Source: Ooceraea biroi (taxonomy: Eukaryota; Arthropoda; Insecta; Hymenoptera; Formicidae). From it: a stretch of 64,000 bases of DNA. Each line of letters opens with the position of its first letter. Within the stretch, counting starts at the first letter, position 1. Below are positions 10,187 to 21,740 of this stretch, piece by piece. A program made the translations under genes and the position numbers. The notes below the pieces were generated by a model that worked only from the letters and a program-made list of their open reading frames with translations, was not told the DNA's origin and ran no database searches. The DNA lies in NCBI RefSeq assembly GCF_003672135.1, contig NC_039516.1, positions 744,001-808,000 on the forward strand, given 5' to 3'.

Positions 10187-12152
10187 TCAGGGAGGACAGT
10201 GTCTGAGAAATTCCGAATCCATGTAAACGACCGTGATGGTGATGTCGTCGCGGAATATCCGTACCACTTCGCCCGGCAGGGTCAGCAGCTGCGACAGCTT
10301 GGCGTGGTCTATCCCGTATTCCGTGCCGCCCAAGGCGTTTCTCAGTAGGTGCGTCGCCGCGTTACCGTCCAGGGGTTTCTTTTTCAAGCCCTCCTTCCGT
10401 TGCAGCAGCATCTCGTTTATGTCCGACAGTTTCATGTTTTTACGGGGCAATCTCAGTGGGCTCAGCGTCACCTTGCCGCTCATGTGCTCACCGACCAAAC
10501 GCACGGCTTGCAACGGTGAAATCAGATCCCACAATCCGTCGCTGGCTATTATGAGGAACTTGTCCCTGGGCGTCAGTCTGTGATACTTGACTTCCGGATT
10601 GGCCGTCAAGTACGGCGGCGTATGATAATTCGGAGGGATCGCCGTTTCCCCGAGAAACGGCACGACGACCTTTTTCATGGTGTCCTTGCTCCACTTGTAG
10701 CGAAAATCGCCTAGCGATCGGAACGGCGCTAATTGCCCGAGCAGTCTTTCCAGTTTGATCACGGTCGATTTCTCGTTCGACGGATGCTCCGACAAGATTC
10801 TTCCCACTTCCGTGCGATTGTCAGCGTTATGCTCCACCGTCATCATTTTGGCCGACCATCCATCAGTTTCTAAGTGACATAAAGACTTGTTAATTCTACG
10901 TCACTTCTCCCAAGTATATATCATTCTTGACACTAGATAGATAAGATTATTACGTAAAAGCGAACCTGAAAGCACTCCCAAGACGGCTCTGCAATCGCCA
11001 ACACCAGCGACATGGAGGTGAGGGCCGTCGATGTGCGCCACAGCCGCCACCGCACCCGACATTGCGACAGCGAGAGTTCTCGCAGCGTCTTTTCTATTTA
11101 GCTGTAATAGAGCTTCGCTCGAGAGGTCGTTGTCCAGTCTGAGAAACGCGTTTTCCAAAGCCTTTTCCATTTGAAACTCTTTCCTGGCGTCCGATTGTAC
11201 CAAGTCTTTTACAAAATTCAAGAAGCTAGTCTGGTAAAGATCTCTAATCTCGGCCAGGAAATCTACTTTGTCATTGAAGGTCTGAAGCAATTCTAAGTTT
11301 TTGTCAGAACCGATCGAATTCAAGTATTGTTGCAGTAATTTGGGTGGTAACAAGCATGCCGATATATAATGAAACAGTCGTTTTGATACCACTTGTGCAC
11401 AGGCACCGCCGCCATGACCATCGAATACTCCCAATAATACACCTACAAATAAGAGAGCGCAAACTAGTCACGATTACGATGCATTTGTAGAGACGCAAAA
11501 CCCTGTTATCCAGGAATCTGCAAGCGTCAGAGTGCCTGGCACAAAAATTACTGTATCACGATTATCCAAACTTGTGAATTTGCACCATCTCTCGCTTAAG
11601 AGGAGGCTGGAGTCGTCTGTATTACCGACAAACTTGAGGAATCAAAAGGATTCTTCATTCTGCGCAATCAACGAAAAGATCTGTTAAAAAAAATCACTCA
11701 TTCCGTTGGTGATACAGACGACTCCAGCTTCCTCCCTTAACTGGCCAATAACAGATGATTTTAATTTACTGATTTAAGAAAGAATTCAGTCTAATTGAAG
11801 TTGCTTGTTGTACCTTTGGTCAGCAAGCATTGCGCCTCGGATCGAGTGTCCTCTATGGGATTATTAGACGCCAATTGATTAGAGTCGTAATACTTTACGG
11901 AACCCGCGCCAGAGAATTCTTTGGTATACTCGTTAGCTTGCAAAACGTTCGTGACCTGCAACGGAATACATGGGATACATACGAGAGAAAGAGTCAACTG
12001 GACGAACGATTCTGGCGTACCTCTTGCGGCGTGAGACGCGGCAATGCCGTGTACAATCGCTGGAAGCTCTTGTTGCCACACGGCTCGCTCGTTCTAGCAT
12101 GCACATGCCGAAAACCTTTAACAAAGTCGCAGCTAATTTTTTGCAAAACCAT
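10187..12152 (-). CDS. Pdp: Pyruvate dehydrogenase phosphatase, mitochondrial (PP2C family)
   Basis: Four exons on the minus strand: 12152-12021, 11955-11814, 11442-10966, 10869-10187; 477 residues, family-typical. Exon 1 encodes a basic presequence-like N-terminus followed by ...SFQRLYTALPRLTPQE, which joins VTNVLQANEY across a 65-base intron exactly as in metazoan PDP. The PP2C core has metal-binding VFDGHGG (97-103), GVGDCRAVLG, ASDGLWD and DDITITVVYMD. The enzyme dephosphorylates the E1-alpha subunit of pyruvate dehydrogenase in the matrix and so reactivates the complex. Start: ATG at 12152; longer frames upstream open only with non-ATG codons. The largest gap between exons (11443-11813) holds a TTAA-flanked MITE. 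It is divergent from the kinesin gene. Confidence 0.95.
11596..11740. mobile_element. MITE in a Pdp intron, TTAA flanks
   Basis: TTAA at 11596-11599 and 11737-11740 borders inverted repeats sharing the core GCTGGAGTCGTCTGTAT; the outer bases differ slightly. The internal 70-80 bases are AT-rich and noncoding. The element lies wholly inside the intron between exons 2 and 3 of Pdp. Confidence 0.75.
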
Positions 12153-13215
12153 CCTATCGCCGAATGCTCGTCGCCCGTTTCGGCAACGCACTCTTGCTAA
12201 TATTCTTTCTCCCCTCGGCTTTTCCAACACATTTTTAAATCTCTCGTACAGGTTAAGAAAATTGAAATAAATAAGTAGATCTCTTTTAATACGTAACGAT
12301 TTATGATATAAATTTGCTTTTCTTTCGCGAATTAATTTAGGCGTCTAAAAATCGTACTTTGTTCAATAATAGCAGTTGAAATACAATATTTATTATTACT
12401 CTCACGTGAACACTCGTAACCTGCATAAACGTATCCACCGCCGTCACAACTTCTATACACACACACTTCTAACTTGTTACGTAAGTTAGAGCGCATGCGC
12501 TAAATAAATAGTCAAGAAACCAAACGACGCCATATTTATGCAAGTTCTTATTAAATTAATAATATTGTAGGAAATTGCAAAATAGCGAAATGTATAATTA
12601 TAATGATAATATAAATTTCTTTCCCTTTCGTTCCATTCCTACCAATTGAATACTACCGCGAGCAAAGGACAATTCTAGACATCTTATTGGTTCCAACAAT
12701 AATTTATCCAAGCCTAGTTGTAAAGGTGAACCTAAGCAAACATAAAACGCGAATCCCACATTTTTCCCTAGGATTTTAGTCCTTGAGGTTTGCATGACTG
12801 CGCTCGTCGCCTGCGTTTAAATTTCAAAACTCACGTAACGCCAACAGCTCGTTGCGTCGGGGCTCGTTGCGTGCCTTGTGAAACGTTGAGCGTGTTCGTT
12901 CGTTGAGCTGTTTGATACAGTTTTTCTCTCGTCCCTGTTAGTGAAATTTGCGTGAAACAGAGCGTTCGCGTCAAGGAAAGGAAAGGAAAAAAGCAATCGT
13001 TAGAACCGGCGAGCGGACTTGAAAGTTCTTGGAGCAATGCTGATAGCGTCAGCGTGACGGTTTTGCGATGCGAGAACGGCGTAAGTAATGCATATCTTTT
13101 CCGCTTGTTTCCTGACTGAAGTTGCGTTATGAAGCACGGTAGTGTGTCGTGCGAGAAGTCACGGATCAACAAACAATTACAATTGGATGTATTTATAGTT
13201 CACTAGGCTGCAACG
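12153..13215. other. Divergent promoter region Pdp / kinesin-8
   Basis: About 1.06 kb separates the two divergent start codons. The right side carries the kinesin 5' UTR with an intron: donor GGC|GTAAGT near 13080 and acceptor TTCACTAG near 13207, just before the ATG context CAACGATGG. The centre is AT-rich with a short AC run near 12457. No other gene seen. Confidence 0.6.
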
Positions 13216-16000
13216 ATGGTCTTCAACAAGAAGAGTTCGACGAAAGGAAAGGTCGAATTCTCGTCTGCCGTAGCGATGAACGTGAACGGCTCGGTGAAGC
13301 CGAGCACGAGCGGGGCCGTGAACGCGCAGGGCGAGGATTCCGCCGAGATCAAGGTGATCGTGAGGGTTCGCCCACAAAATGACCGCGAGCTGCAGAACAA
13401 CGGCAAGACGATCATCGAGGTCGTGGACAACAAGATGCTGATCTTCGATCCGAAGGAGAAGTCGACGTCCTTCTTCTTTCACAACGTCGCTCAGAAGAAC
13501 AGAGACATGCTGAAGAAGCAGAACAAGCAACTGCAGTTTATCTTTGACAGAGTCTTTGACGAGACGTCCACGAATAACAATGTGTTCGAGGGGACTACCA
13601 AGAACTTGATCAGCAGTCTCCTCGACGGCTACAACTGTTCCGTGTTTGCTTACGGTGCTACTGGTGCCGGCAAGACTCACACTATGCTGGGTAACAAGGA
13701 GGATCCCGGTATCACGTATCGCACCGTCGCGGAACTCTTCTCTGAGATCGAGAGGCAGGGCAAACACCGTGAATTTACCTTGTGCGTGTCTTATTTGGAA
13801 ATATACAACGAGATTGTACAGGATTTGTTACACAAATCGGGCCCACTACACCTGAGGGAGGACGGAAAGTGCGAAGTTATCGTCGCTGGGTTGAAACCGA
13901 TTGCCATCACAAGTGCCGAAGAATTATTGTTACTGTTGGCGGAGGGCAACAAGAACCGTACTCAGTATCCAACAGATGCGAACAAGGAGAGCAGCAGAAG
14001 CCACGCAGTGTTCCAGGTGTACATCAAGATAACGAACAAGCTAGATAGCCAAGTGCAGAGAGTCAAACTGTCCATGATTGATCTAGCGGGATCCGAAAGA
14101 GCCTCAGCCACCGGATGCAAGGGCATAAGGTTCAAGGAAGGCGCCAACATCAATAAATCTTTACTGGCTCTGGGCAACTGCATAAATAATCTATCGGATG
14201 GCATCAAGTACATTCCATACAGAGACTCCAAGCTGACAAGGTTGCTGAAGGACTCGCTCGGCGGTAATTGCTACACCGTTATGATTGCCAACATCGCTTC
14301 ATCCAGCTTCACCTACGAGGATACGTACAACACCCTGAGATATGCGAATCGAGCGAAGAAGATCAAATCGACCGTGAAGAAGAATGTCTCCTGCGAGATG
14401 CACGTCAGCGGTTACATTAAGATAGTGGAGGAGCAGAAGAAGGAGATCGAGAGCCTGAAAGCGAGATTGGCAGCTTACGAGAGTGGAGCGTTGCAACTGA
14501 CGCTCGAGAACAAGGCGAATAAATTGCTCACGGAGGCGCACAGCAAGCTCGGAAAATTATACGACAAGAAGAGAGAGCTGATTCAGAAGATGCTGGTGTT
14601 AGAGAGCTCCGATAAGATCTTGGCCTGCAGGATACTCTACAAGAAGGACGCCGATGCGAGGCTGCACGGTCTAACAGCGGCCGACAACGCCTTATCGTCG
14701 GAGGAGCAAAATGCTAGCGGGAAAACGCGCATTAACAAGTCGCTGCATTACTTCCAACGGCAACGGGATTCCCTGAAGGCACAAATGGAACCGATATGGC
14801 AGGAATTGTGTTCAGTCGAAACGGAGATACAAAAGATAACTGCTTCGCAGCCGGACGTTAACTCTACAAACGAGAATTCGCAGAGTAAACAGATCTCCGA
14901 GATTGACAAGTGCTGGATTTCCGGAGTGCTGCAACACCTGAAGAAACTGAGTAATCTCCTGCGATGTGAGAGGCAATCGATTAACGCGATAACGAAAATG
15001 ATGAGCGAGGTCCTCCAGAATTATTATAACATGATGAAAGGATACGGGACAATGACGGACAAGATGCAGCTGGAGTTCAAAGAGTTAGTAAAGATGCTCG
15101 AAGGCTTCCGAAATATTAAATGGTCCGATTGGGACTCGGCGGCGAGCACGGAAGATTTCAGCATGTTCACATGCCTGAGTACGGCAGCGATGGACCCATT
15201 AAATAATCCTATGCCGATACTGCGAGCCGAGGTTGACAATGAGGAGAACGACATTTTCGCGACGAATATCTTGAATTCGACTTTCGACGTTGCTTCGCTG
15301 TTATTGAGAGACAATTATACCGACGATAATTCCAACGAAAACAACGATGAAAGTAACGTGCCGAGTAGCAAATCTATGCAGGAAATTCCATATGAAGAGA
15401 AAACTACTGTAAAAGGGATCGCTAGGAAACGTGTGCTATCCGAGAAGAATAGCGAACACGGCGCTACCCTGCCAAAACAAACAAACAAGCTACCGACGAG
15501 TAATAAAAGTATTGTGCAAGATAATAATCGAACGGGCAAGGAGAATATAAATAAGCAGAAATCTTGCCAAATGAGCGCGAAGAATCTTGCCATTCTGAAT
15601 AAATTTAAGAACAGTACGGGTAACATCGCGCGGCTTCCACCCGGACACAATAATGCTGAAGAACGAAAGGACGTGACGCTTAAAGCAATGCGTAACAAAG
15701 AGAGGCGTGGACTCATGACAACGCATCCGTACCATAAACCAGCTGTCGGAAAAAAGTAAGTAAAACTTGGCGTAAAATTTTAAATATTTCGTGTATATAA
15801 CATTGTTATATTAGAATATTAATATTAAAATAGAATTAATTATTAGAATATTAGAATATTAAATTTACGCGTTAGATCACAAACATTATCTCAAGTGCTT
15901 GAAAACGGGCCCTATTGACATCATTTAATAAAATTTTCCTACAATATCGTTTTTATATTGCAGGTCCACTGCTATGCCATCGACCAGAGTTCCATGGTGA
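13216..16000 (+). CDS. Kinesin-8 family motor (KIF18A / Klp67A type)
   Basis: Two coding exons, 13216-15755 and 15964-16000; the join gives a C-terminal STAMPSTRVPW. The product is 858 residues. A short N-terminal extension precedes the motor domain (about 35-390): IKVIVRVRP, P-loop GATGAGKT (147-154), switch I NKESSRSHA, switch II DLAGSERA and the neck region YANRAKKIKS. The family-8 insert after the first strands (FFFHNVAQKNRDMLKKQNKQ) and the overall match identify KIF18-like kinesin-8. A coiled coil follows (about 405-460, EEQKKEIESLKARLAAYES), then a mostly disordered Asn/Lys-rich tail. Kinesin-8 motors walk to microtubule plus ends and limit their length, aiding chromosome alignment. 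The tail is shorter than in vertebrate KIF18A. The ATG follows a 5' UTR intron. Confidence 0.93.
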
Positions 16001-16856
16001 CGTTAATCAAAAATTTAATATTTATATCTTTTGTACTAATTTAATGTAATGACTAAGACGGATTTACAAACATTATGCCAAATGAAAATTTAAATAAGGA
16101 TCTACCAAGTACACTTGAGGAAAACGTACGTACGTGTTGAATTGAATTCAATTACTTTTTTCTTAAATAGATATTAGACTATATTTATATAAAATAAAAT
16201 TAGCCATAAGATGACTTTGTAATATTATAATATGCTTCTTTTAGCTTAATTAGAAAATTATATATAAATATAATTGTGCAAGCAATAATTTTTCTTTTTA
16301 TATATTACGAAAATTAAAACGGTAAATTTTTATATTTATGACGGTAAAAATATACTTTGGTTAAAATATACGTTGGTCATCACATGTTGCGTTATATAAA
16401 TTTGAAAAACGAGGAAATGAAAAAAATTAATAAAAATTCGTATGTCAGATTCTGTTTTGCTTCTGCAATCTTTTTGTCAATCTTGAATAATTCTTGCCTA
16501 AAGACGTTACATATGCATGTGCATAATAGAATTTATGACTACGAAATTTACCATTTTGATGTTTCATGTACTAAGCCAACAATCGAGAATTGTATAGATA
16601 TCGAATAACTTATATCGAACAAATATAATTTAATATGAATAAAAAAATCAACACATAAATACATTTTATAATTATATTTCTGTCGTGCGCAGATTATTGA
16701 CTATTTGTATTACTTGTACCTGTTGCAAAGAAAAAAAGTAAATTATTTGCGGAATTAATTTAAATCATTTATGCAATGAAAAATAGCAAAAATTGCTTAA
16801 TCGAATCGTCTCTAAACAGTAGCGAAATATTCCATGCTTCGTATCTCGTTTACTAA
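16001..16856. other. AT-rich convergent 3' region
   Basis: About 850 bases of AT-rich sequence between the kinesin stop and the stop of the next, convergent gene. AATAAA-like signals occur (for example near 16190). Open frames here are short and unlike coding sequence. Confidence 0.55.
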
Positions 16857-17610
16857 TTATTTGTTCCCCAAATCCTCATTGAGACTTTCCTGAAAACATG
16901 TATATCATTACATTGTGCCATTGTCTCTTTCGTATTTCGTTGTACAACCTGAGATACTAACGTATTCCTGCAAGGCATTTGACACGTGCCTCGAGATGTC
17001 TGGAATTGTCAAATCCGAGCTCGAGTGCCTGCTACTGACTATCGTAGGCAAAATTGATCTCGAGTGTTCGTAAAACGAAGCGAATGATTGCAACAGAAAC
17101 GCCAGAAATGCCAATGACGCTAACACACTGATAGGATCGAAAGCACTGAAAAGCACGTCACAATTGATCGTTACTGACAAAATACCATAACGAAAGAATC
17201 AGATGTAATTGTAACAAAGACTTTCCTCTCTCTCGACCAGTCTGGCAAAATTTGTACTCAACGTTTTTATTGCTAAGCCTTTATTACTAATTTACCCTGG
17301 CGATATAAACTTTATACTTCCAGATGTAATTGTACTAAACAAACACTTACTGATAGTAAGCTGGTGATGTGGACGAGCCAAATCCAACGTAACTGCGTTG
17401 CAGATTCGATCCTTGTCTACCGTAACTAACAGATTTCTGATAAGGCAAAAGCGGGGATATACTTTCCGACGCCGTCCTGTACGTATCCGATAAATGACAC
17501 AGAGGCGGATTTCTACAGGATGGTATTCGGCCGATTGTTGCCTCCGACCTTGTTTGCATCTCGCACAAAATGTGACCGAATGCACTAAGCAGTAGCATAA
17601 TCTTCAGCAT
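16857..17610 (-). CDS. Small secreted or single-pass membrane protein, function unknown
   Basis: Three minus-strand exons joined in phase: 17610-17351, 17145-16962, 16889-16857; 158 residues. The N-terminus MLKIMLLLSAFGHILCE is a clear signal peptide. A low-complexity Ser/Tyr/Arg-rich middle follows (SYGRQGSNLQRSYVGFGSS). The second exon encodes AFDPISVLASLAFLAFLLQS, a likely transmembrane helix near residues 88-107, then a polar tail ending ESLNEDLGNK. If the signal is cleaved, the middle lies outside and the tail inside the cell. I do not recognise the family. Alternative: the second exon reads through its GTTAGT donor to a stop at 16908. An acceptor upstream (TTTGCAG near 17715) suggests a spliced 5' UTR. 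Confidence 0.7.
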
Positions 17611-18130
17611 TTTCTTTTTTCTTTTTGCGTCCTGAGGACAATTTCAATTTCTTGTTATTTTTTGTAATATCCGTTGCACGAGAATCACATCGATATATTC
17701 GGAAGGTAAAACACTTGCTGCAAATATAATTAAAAATACAGGCGTTACCGTTCTCGTGCGATACATTAAATCGTCAAGATTTTTACATCGCGTCTCAAAA
17801 CTAAAACGATTCTGCGTTTTCGCGATGCATACTCGAAAATATATATATATATATATGCCGCCGAATGGAAGAGCAACGAGCATTTCCGGTCGATTCTCCG
17901 CACGCTCCAATTGTCAATGTTTTACTGAATTTGTGACAAATTCAAACACGAAATTACGGAGACCGCAATCTCGCTACGTTGGGACGTTCGTCCCGTAAAC
18001 GAGCGTAAAATTATTTTACGGCAAATTGAATCTTGAAGTAGGACACGTTGCTCACGGGAACTGTAGGAAACGAGATGTTGTTAGTATAAAACGACTAAAA
18101 CACAATTTGCTTTTATATAATACTCCAAGT
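17611..18130. other. Promoter and 5' UTR of the small membrane protein gene
   Basis: The left part is 5' UTR of the minus-strand gene ending at 17610, with a probable 5' UTR intron acceptor near 17715. A TA microsatellite lies at about 17841-17855. The right end is the short 3' flank of mRpS35. No separate gene seen. Confidence 0.5.
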
Positions 18131-19479
18131 TCAACTTTTATTATCAGATTTCAGGTTCAATAAATTTTTCACCGCTTCCTTGTACTTATTAACCGAATAC
18201 TGATCCTCTCCGTTGTTAATGAGATCGGAAACGGCAATCTTGTACTCCGTTACGTGTGGGATGGTCTCGTAATCGTAATCGGTTGGCGGTTCCGGCCACC
18301 TGTATAAAGTCACCAAGTTCGTACGGCTTGCGCTGGTGTCCCAATCGTAATATTCCATGTCCACCAAGGATTTCTCGGCTTCCCACGATTCCACCCTCTG
18401 CCAATGAAAATTTCGTCACGTGAAAACTTGAGTTTCCTATATTACTTACAATCAGGGTTGGATAATTTCATGTTTTTCTTTAACCAAGTTAAGTTTAAAA
18501 TTAATGACCAGAAATTAACTAAGTTTACGCTAAAAGTTACTTAAAAATTAACCAAGCTAAGTTAAAAGTTAATAACTTTTTAACTTAACTTTTAACCAGT
18601 TACTACCACCCAACCCTTACAATACACTTGTAATGTTATTGTGTACGATACATACCCAAGATTCATGATACAGCGCTGTGAGGAGATACCGCACGTATTC
18701 CAAATTTTGCTTCCTACTTGGGCATCTGTCAGCCGTGATCGTTAGCACGTCCGTTTCCGGATTGTGCTTGTTCCCCGCCAATCTCAACAGCTTATCCTTG
18801 GCGTGAGTGTCCAAGTGAAGGGAGGACAGTTTTATCTGCAGACTCACGATCCTGGCGAGTGGATCCTTGATGCTGGGCGAGGAGTAGCAATAATCGGACG
18901 TGATGATCTCAACGGGGAAATGCTTCGCGTATTTCTCCTCGCTGTTTAAAGCCGCGGGCCACTTGGTGCAAAATTGCTTCAGCGCTTCGCAGTGCCGTCT
19001 GATCGCCGGTGGCGTGAGGTGCAGAAAGTTCGGTATCTTCATAAGTTCCGCATTGGCGTACTTGCTGAGCGGTGCTTCGTTCGGCTTTGGGTATCCCTGG
19101 CGCACCGGAAGCGGCACCGAAGCGGGATGGAAGGTACGCGCACCTGGCCAAACCGACGGCCAGTCCTGGTCGACAGGCATCTCCGTCGTTCTCGGCGGCT
19201 TGACATCGATTTGCCGTCTCTTTCGCTTCGACTCCCGAGCATGCTTCTGTGGATAAAGTTCCAACACGCGAAATTCTGGAAACGAAAATGTGCATTTGTC
19301 TCGATATTATTCTCGATATTATAATAGATCAAAGTGATCATAGCAGCCGGTGTGTACTAACGGTCAACTTTGTTGCTGGGCGATTCCGAGGCACTCGAGT
19401 ATGCAGCGGTTAGTTTCAGTGTTTTCGACAAACTCTGCGTCAGGTTCGTCGCGAGCCTGTTACATTTTAACGCGTACAT
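18131..19479 (-). CDS. mRpS35: Mitochondrial ribosomal protein S35
   Basis: Three minus-strand exons: 19479-19362, 19275-18656, 18397-18131; all junctions keep phase and give 334 residues (the human protein is of similar length). Exon 1 encodes a basic, Ser/Thr-rich mitochondrial presequence (MYALKCNRLATNL...). The body contains the family signatures PVDQDWPSVWP, SVPLPVRQGYP, MKIPNFLHLTPPAIRRHCEA, KLSSLHLDTHAKDKLLRL and ADRCPSRKQN, then LLTALYHESW spliced to RVESWEAEKS. It is a structural protein of the small mitoribosomal subunit. Start: the only Met giving an in-phase presequence. The second intron holds a MITE. Confidence 0.95.
18453..18619. mobile_element. MITE in the second mRpS35 intron
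   Basis: The left end CAGGGTTGG is matched by CCAACCCTTA at the right. The interior is built of repeated AAGTTAA / TTAACTT motifs that can fold back on themselves, and the copy is somewhat decayed. It lies between 18398 and 18655, inside an intron. Confidence 0.55.
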
Positions 19480-21043
19480 TCTTACGCGTAATTACGTCGG
19501 CGTAATTGTACGATTTTATAAAAACATAACCTAGCCTCTTGCCTTCTTACGTGCGCGAGTTCAGTTATCAGGTTATGTTAGATGTTTATGATCGGTAATG
19601 TAGCGTGCAATGTTAACGACTGCTAATAATAAATTACGTTCACGCCACTGCAAAATAATTGAATTGATGACAAACTTTGTATATGTATAATTTTTTAACG
19701 TTAAAATATAACTTCAAAACTTTTATTATTAATTCTTATTTGTCAAAATATGCCGTTGTTTCAAAAATCTTTTTATTAAGAAAGATAAGAAAATTATTAT
19801 GTGGATGCGTAAGTTCTCTTGCCGATTTTGCAATTTTTCTTTATTAAACAATCGATAAAGCATAAATCACTCAAAGTATATTCTACGACTTTTTCGCATC
19901 TTTCAACATGCAACATGCGAATATCACGTTAAAAGAAAGAATCGTCTTTTGAGGCGATTCATTCATCGAGTCATCGGCAAGAACTTATATGCATCGACCT
20001 ATTTATCTAACATAAGCAGGACATTCGGTGATCGATAATACATATGCTGTTTTTATAGAATTTTATAGGATTTTACAGATATTGATATCTTGTCGAGAAT
20101 CACGACAAAGGCATTCCGCAGAAGTGACGATGTTCTTCCACTGAAGACTAAAGTTTAAAGTATAAATATGGTGCCACAATTGATCAAAACTATTTCACTT
20201 CTTTTAAGCACAGACGATGAAAGGCATAAATATTTATGAAAGCGATTTTGAAGAGTAAACTTGGGCTTACAAATAAGTCAGAAAAATGAACTTTGAATCG
20301 CGGTGTGATGCCCCGAGAGATAGCTTTTGGAATGTTGAAATTTAGGGTCAGTCATTTCCATAGCATATTCTTTGATACAATCGACAAAATTATATTATAT
20401 TATTTATTAAAATACACGTTGATTCAAAGGATGAAAGAAAACCTTTGTTAGCTTCCAATTTATGCTTTAACGCAGTAATTAAGCGAATTAACCAATTATT
20501 CGAGATTCGAGATTTCCGACAGCCTCGATCATGAATGCTATCGCTTATTGCTTACGCTTACTGCTTACTGTTTACGTTCTTCCTTGTGACTATCCTGAAA
20601 GGAAATCGAAGAAATTGAGTTCGATAGATGGGTGTATTATGGAAAAAAATAAAATCTTGGAGACTATGCATTAGAAATTGAGATTTCGATTTGAAGGTTG
20701 AAACTTGATCAATCATAACATTGCCTGCTACTTTTTGATTGGTCGAATCTCAGTCTCTAATGCGTGATCTGATCTGAGGGCTTCGTAAACGTGTAGGAAA
20801 AGGATAACGCATCGCTGCTATCTTTCTCTAATATTTTCTAGAGGATCGCTATCGAATCTCGGCAAGAGACACACACGTACAATTATTAAATCCGTGAAGG
20901 TCACAAATATTATTCCATCTGTTATTGTGTGTCTATTTCAAATTGGCTTAGAGCGTTTAGTTGTTCGGGAAATTCGATATCGAGCGAAGTAACTCCAAGT
21001 CCGTACATTTCGAAGAGCGTATTGTCGACATCACGTTAAAACG
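19480..21043. other. Intergenic region before the CSP cluster
   Basis: Left end: promoter of mRpS35. The rest is AT-rich and noncoding, with one foldback at about 20661-20770 (GCATTAGAAATTGAGAT against ATCTCAGTCTCTAATGC). No TATA box or gene recognised apart from the upstream region of the next gene. Confidence 0.5.
20661..20770. repeat. Short imperfect foldback (possible MITE)
   Basis: GCATTAGAAATTGAGATTTCGA on the left pairs with GGTCGAATCTCAGTCTCTAATGC on the right, with several mismatches, around a loop of about 50 bases. Confidence 0.45.
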
Positions 21044-21536
21044 ATGAATATCCATATCGCCGTTATAGTACTCGTTAGCTTAGGAATTGACGTTTCCTGT
21101 CAAGAAATCTTTTCCTCGTATTCGTCGCTGAGTAAAAATTTCATGGACAAGCAAATCTCGTGCCTGATGGAAACCGGGTCGTGCAATGATATGGGAAACA
21201 AAATGAAACGTAAGATAAATTTTGTGCATGATCATATATATTTTACGGCATGAGCCTGCGCGAAATCGCGAGTCCCTCGCATTTGACATTGAGAAAGAGA
21301 CGTGAAATAACGTGAAAAGCGCGCAGGATTGATGGTTTTCCACTTGAAAGAAGAATACGTTTCTTACACACAGATATATATTTTTTATATGCGTAGGTTT
21401 GCTACTGCAAAACGATTGCGAGCGTTGCAGTTCGCAGCAGAAAGCACGCGTAAAGAAATTGGTAGATGCTATACGGTCACAGTATCCCGCACAATGGAAA
21501 GTGATCAGAGATAAATACAATTTGGAGCGAGAATAG
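21044..21536 (+). CDS. Divergent insect chemosensory protein
   Basis: Two exons: 21044-21209 and 21397-21536, joined at the usual CSP intron position just after the second cysteine region (AAAC|GT). The 101-residue product has signal peptide MNIHIAVIVLVSLGIDVSCQ. Four cysteines are arranged C-x6-C-x15-C-x2-C (SCLMETGSC ... NDCERC). CSPs normally have x18 in the middle loop, so three residues are missing, and the N-terminal half lacks the usual tyrosine-rich start. The C-terminal half (QQKARVKKLVDAI, YPAQWKVIRDKY) is typical. CSPs are small soluble helical carriers of hydrophobic ligands in lymph or cuticle. It forms a cluster with the CSP at 23405 and the relic at 21661. Confidence 0.85.
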
Positions 21537-21660
21537 TATAGTTAATTTTAATACTGAAATCACGAGGAGGATAAGAAATATAATATTCGTCAAAGGGATC
21601 ACGCAGACGATAAAGAACGAGGCACCTTGGCTGCAGTCCACCGTCCAGTTCAACCGAATA

Positions 21661-21740
21661 ATAATGCAAAACAATTGCGAGCGTTGCAGCAATAAAAACA
21701 AAGCATAATTGCGATATCTATCTACCAATACTTCCAGAAT
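21661..21740 (+). pseudogene. Decayed copy of a CSP second exon
   Basis: TGCAAAACAATTGCGAGCGT at 21665 repeats the start of the CSP second exon (TGCAAAACGATTGCGAGCGT) with one change. The frame reads QNNCERCSNKNKA and then stops. Downstream similarity fades quickly. It lies about 130 bases after the intact gene, so it is a tandem duplication relic. Confidence 0.65.

Noticed and set aside
12598..12795. 65-codon minus-strand ORF in the Pdp/kinesin promoter
   Set aside because: No motif, sits between divergent promoters, and no splice partner found.
17644..17910. 88-codon minus-strand ORF
   Set aside because: Overlaps a TA microsatellite and a probable 5' UTR splice acceptor of the neighbouring small-protein gene; not joined in frame to it.
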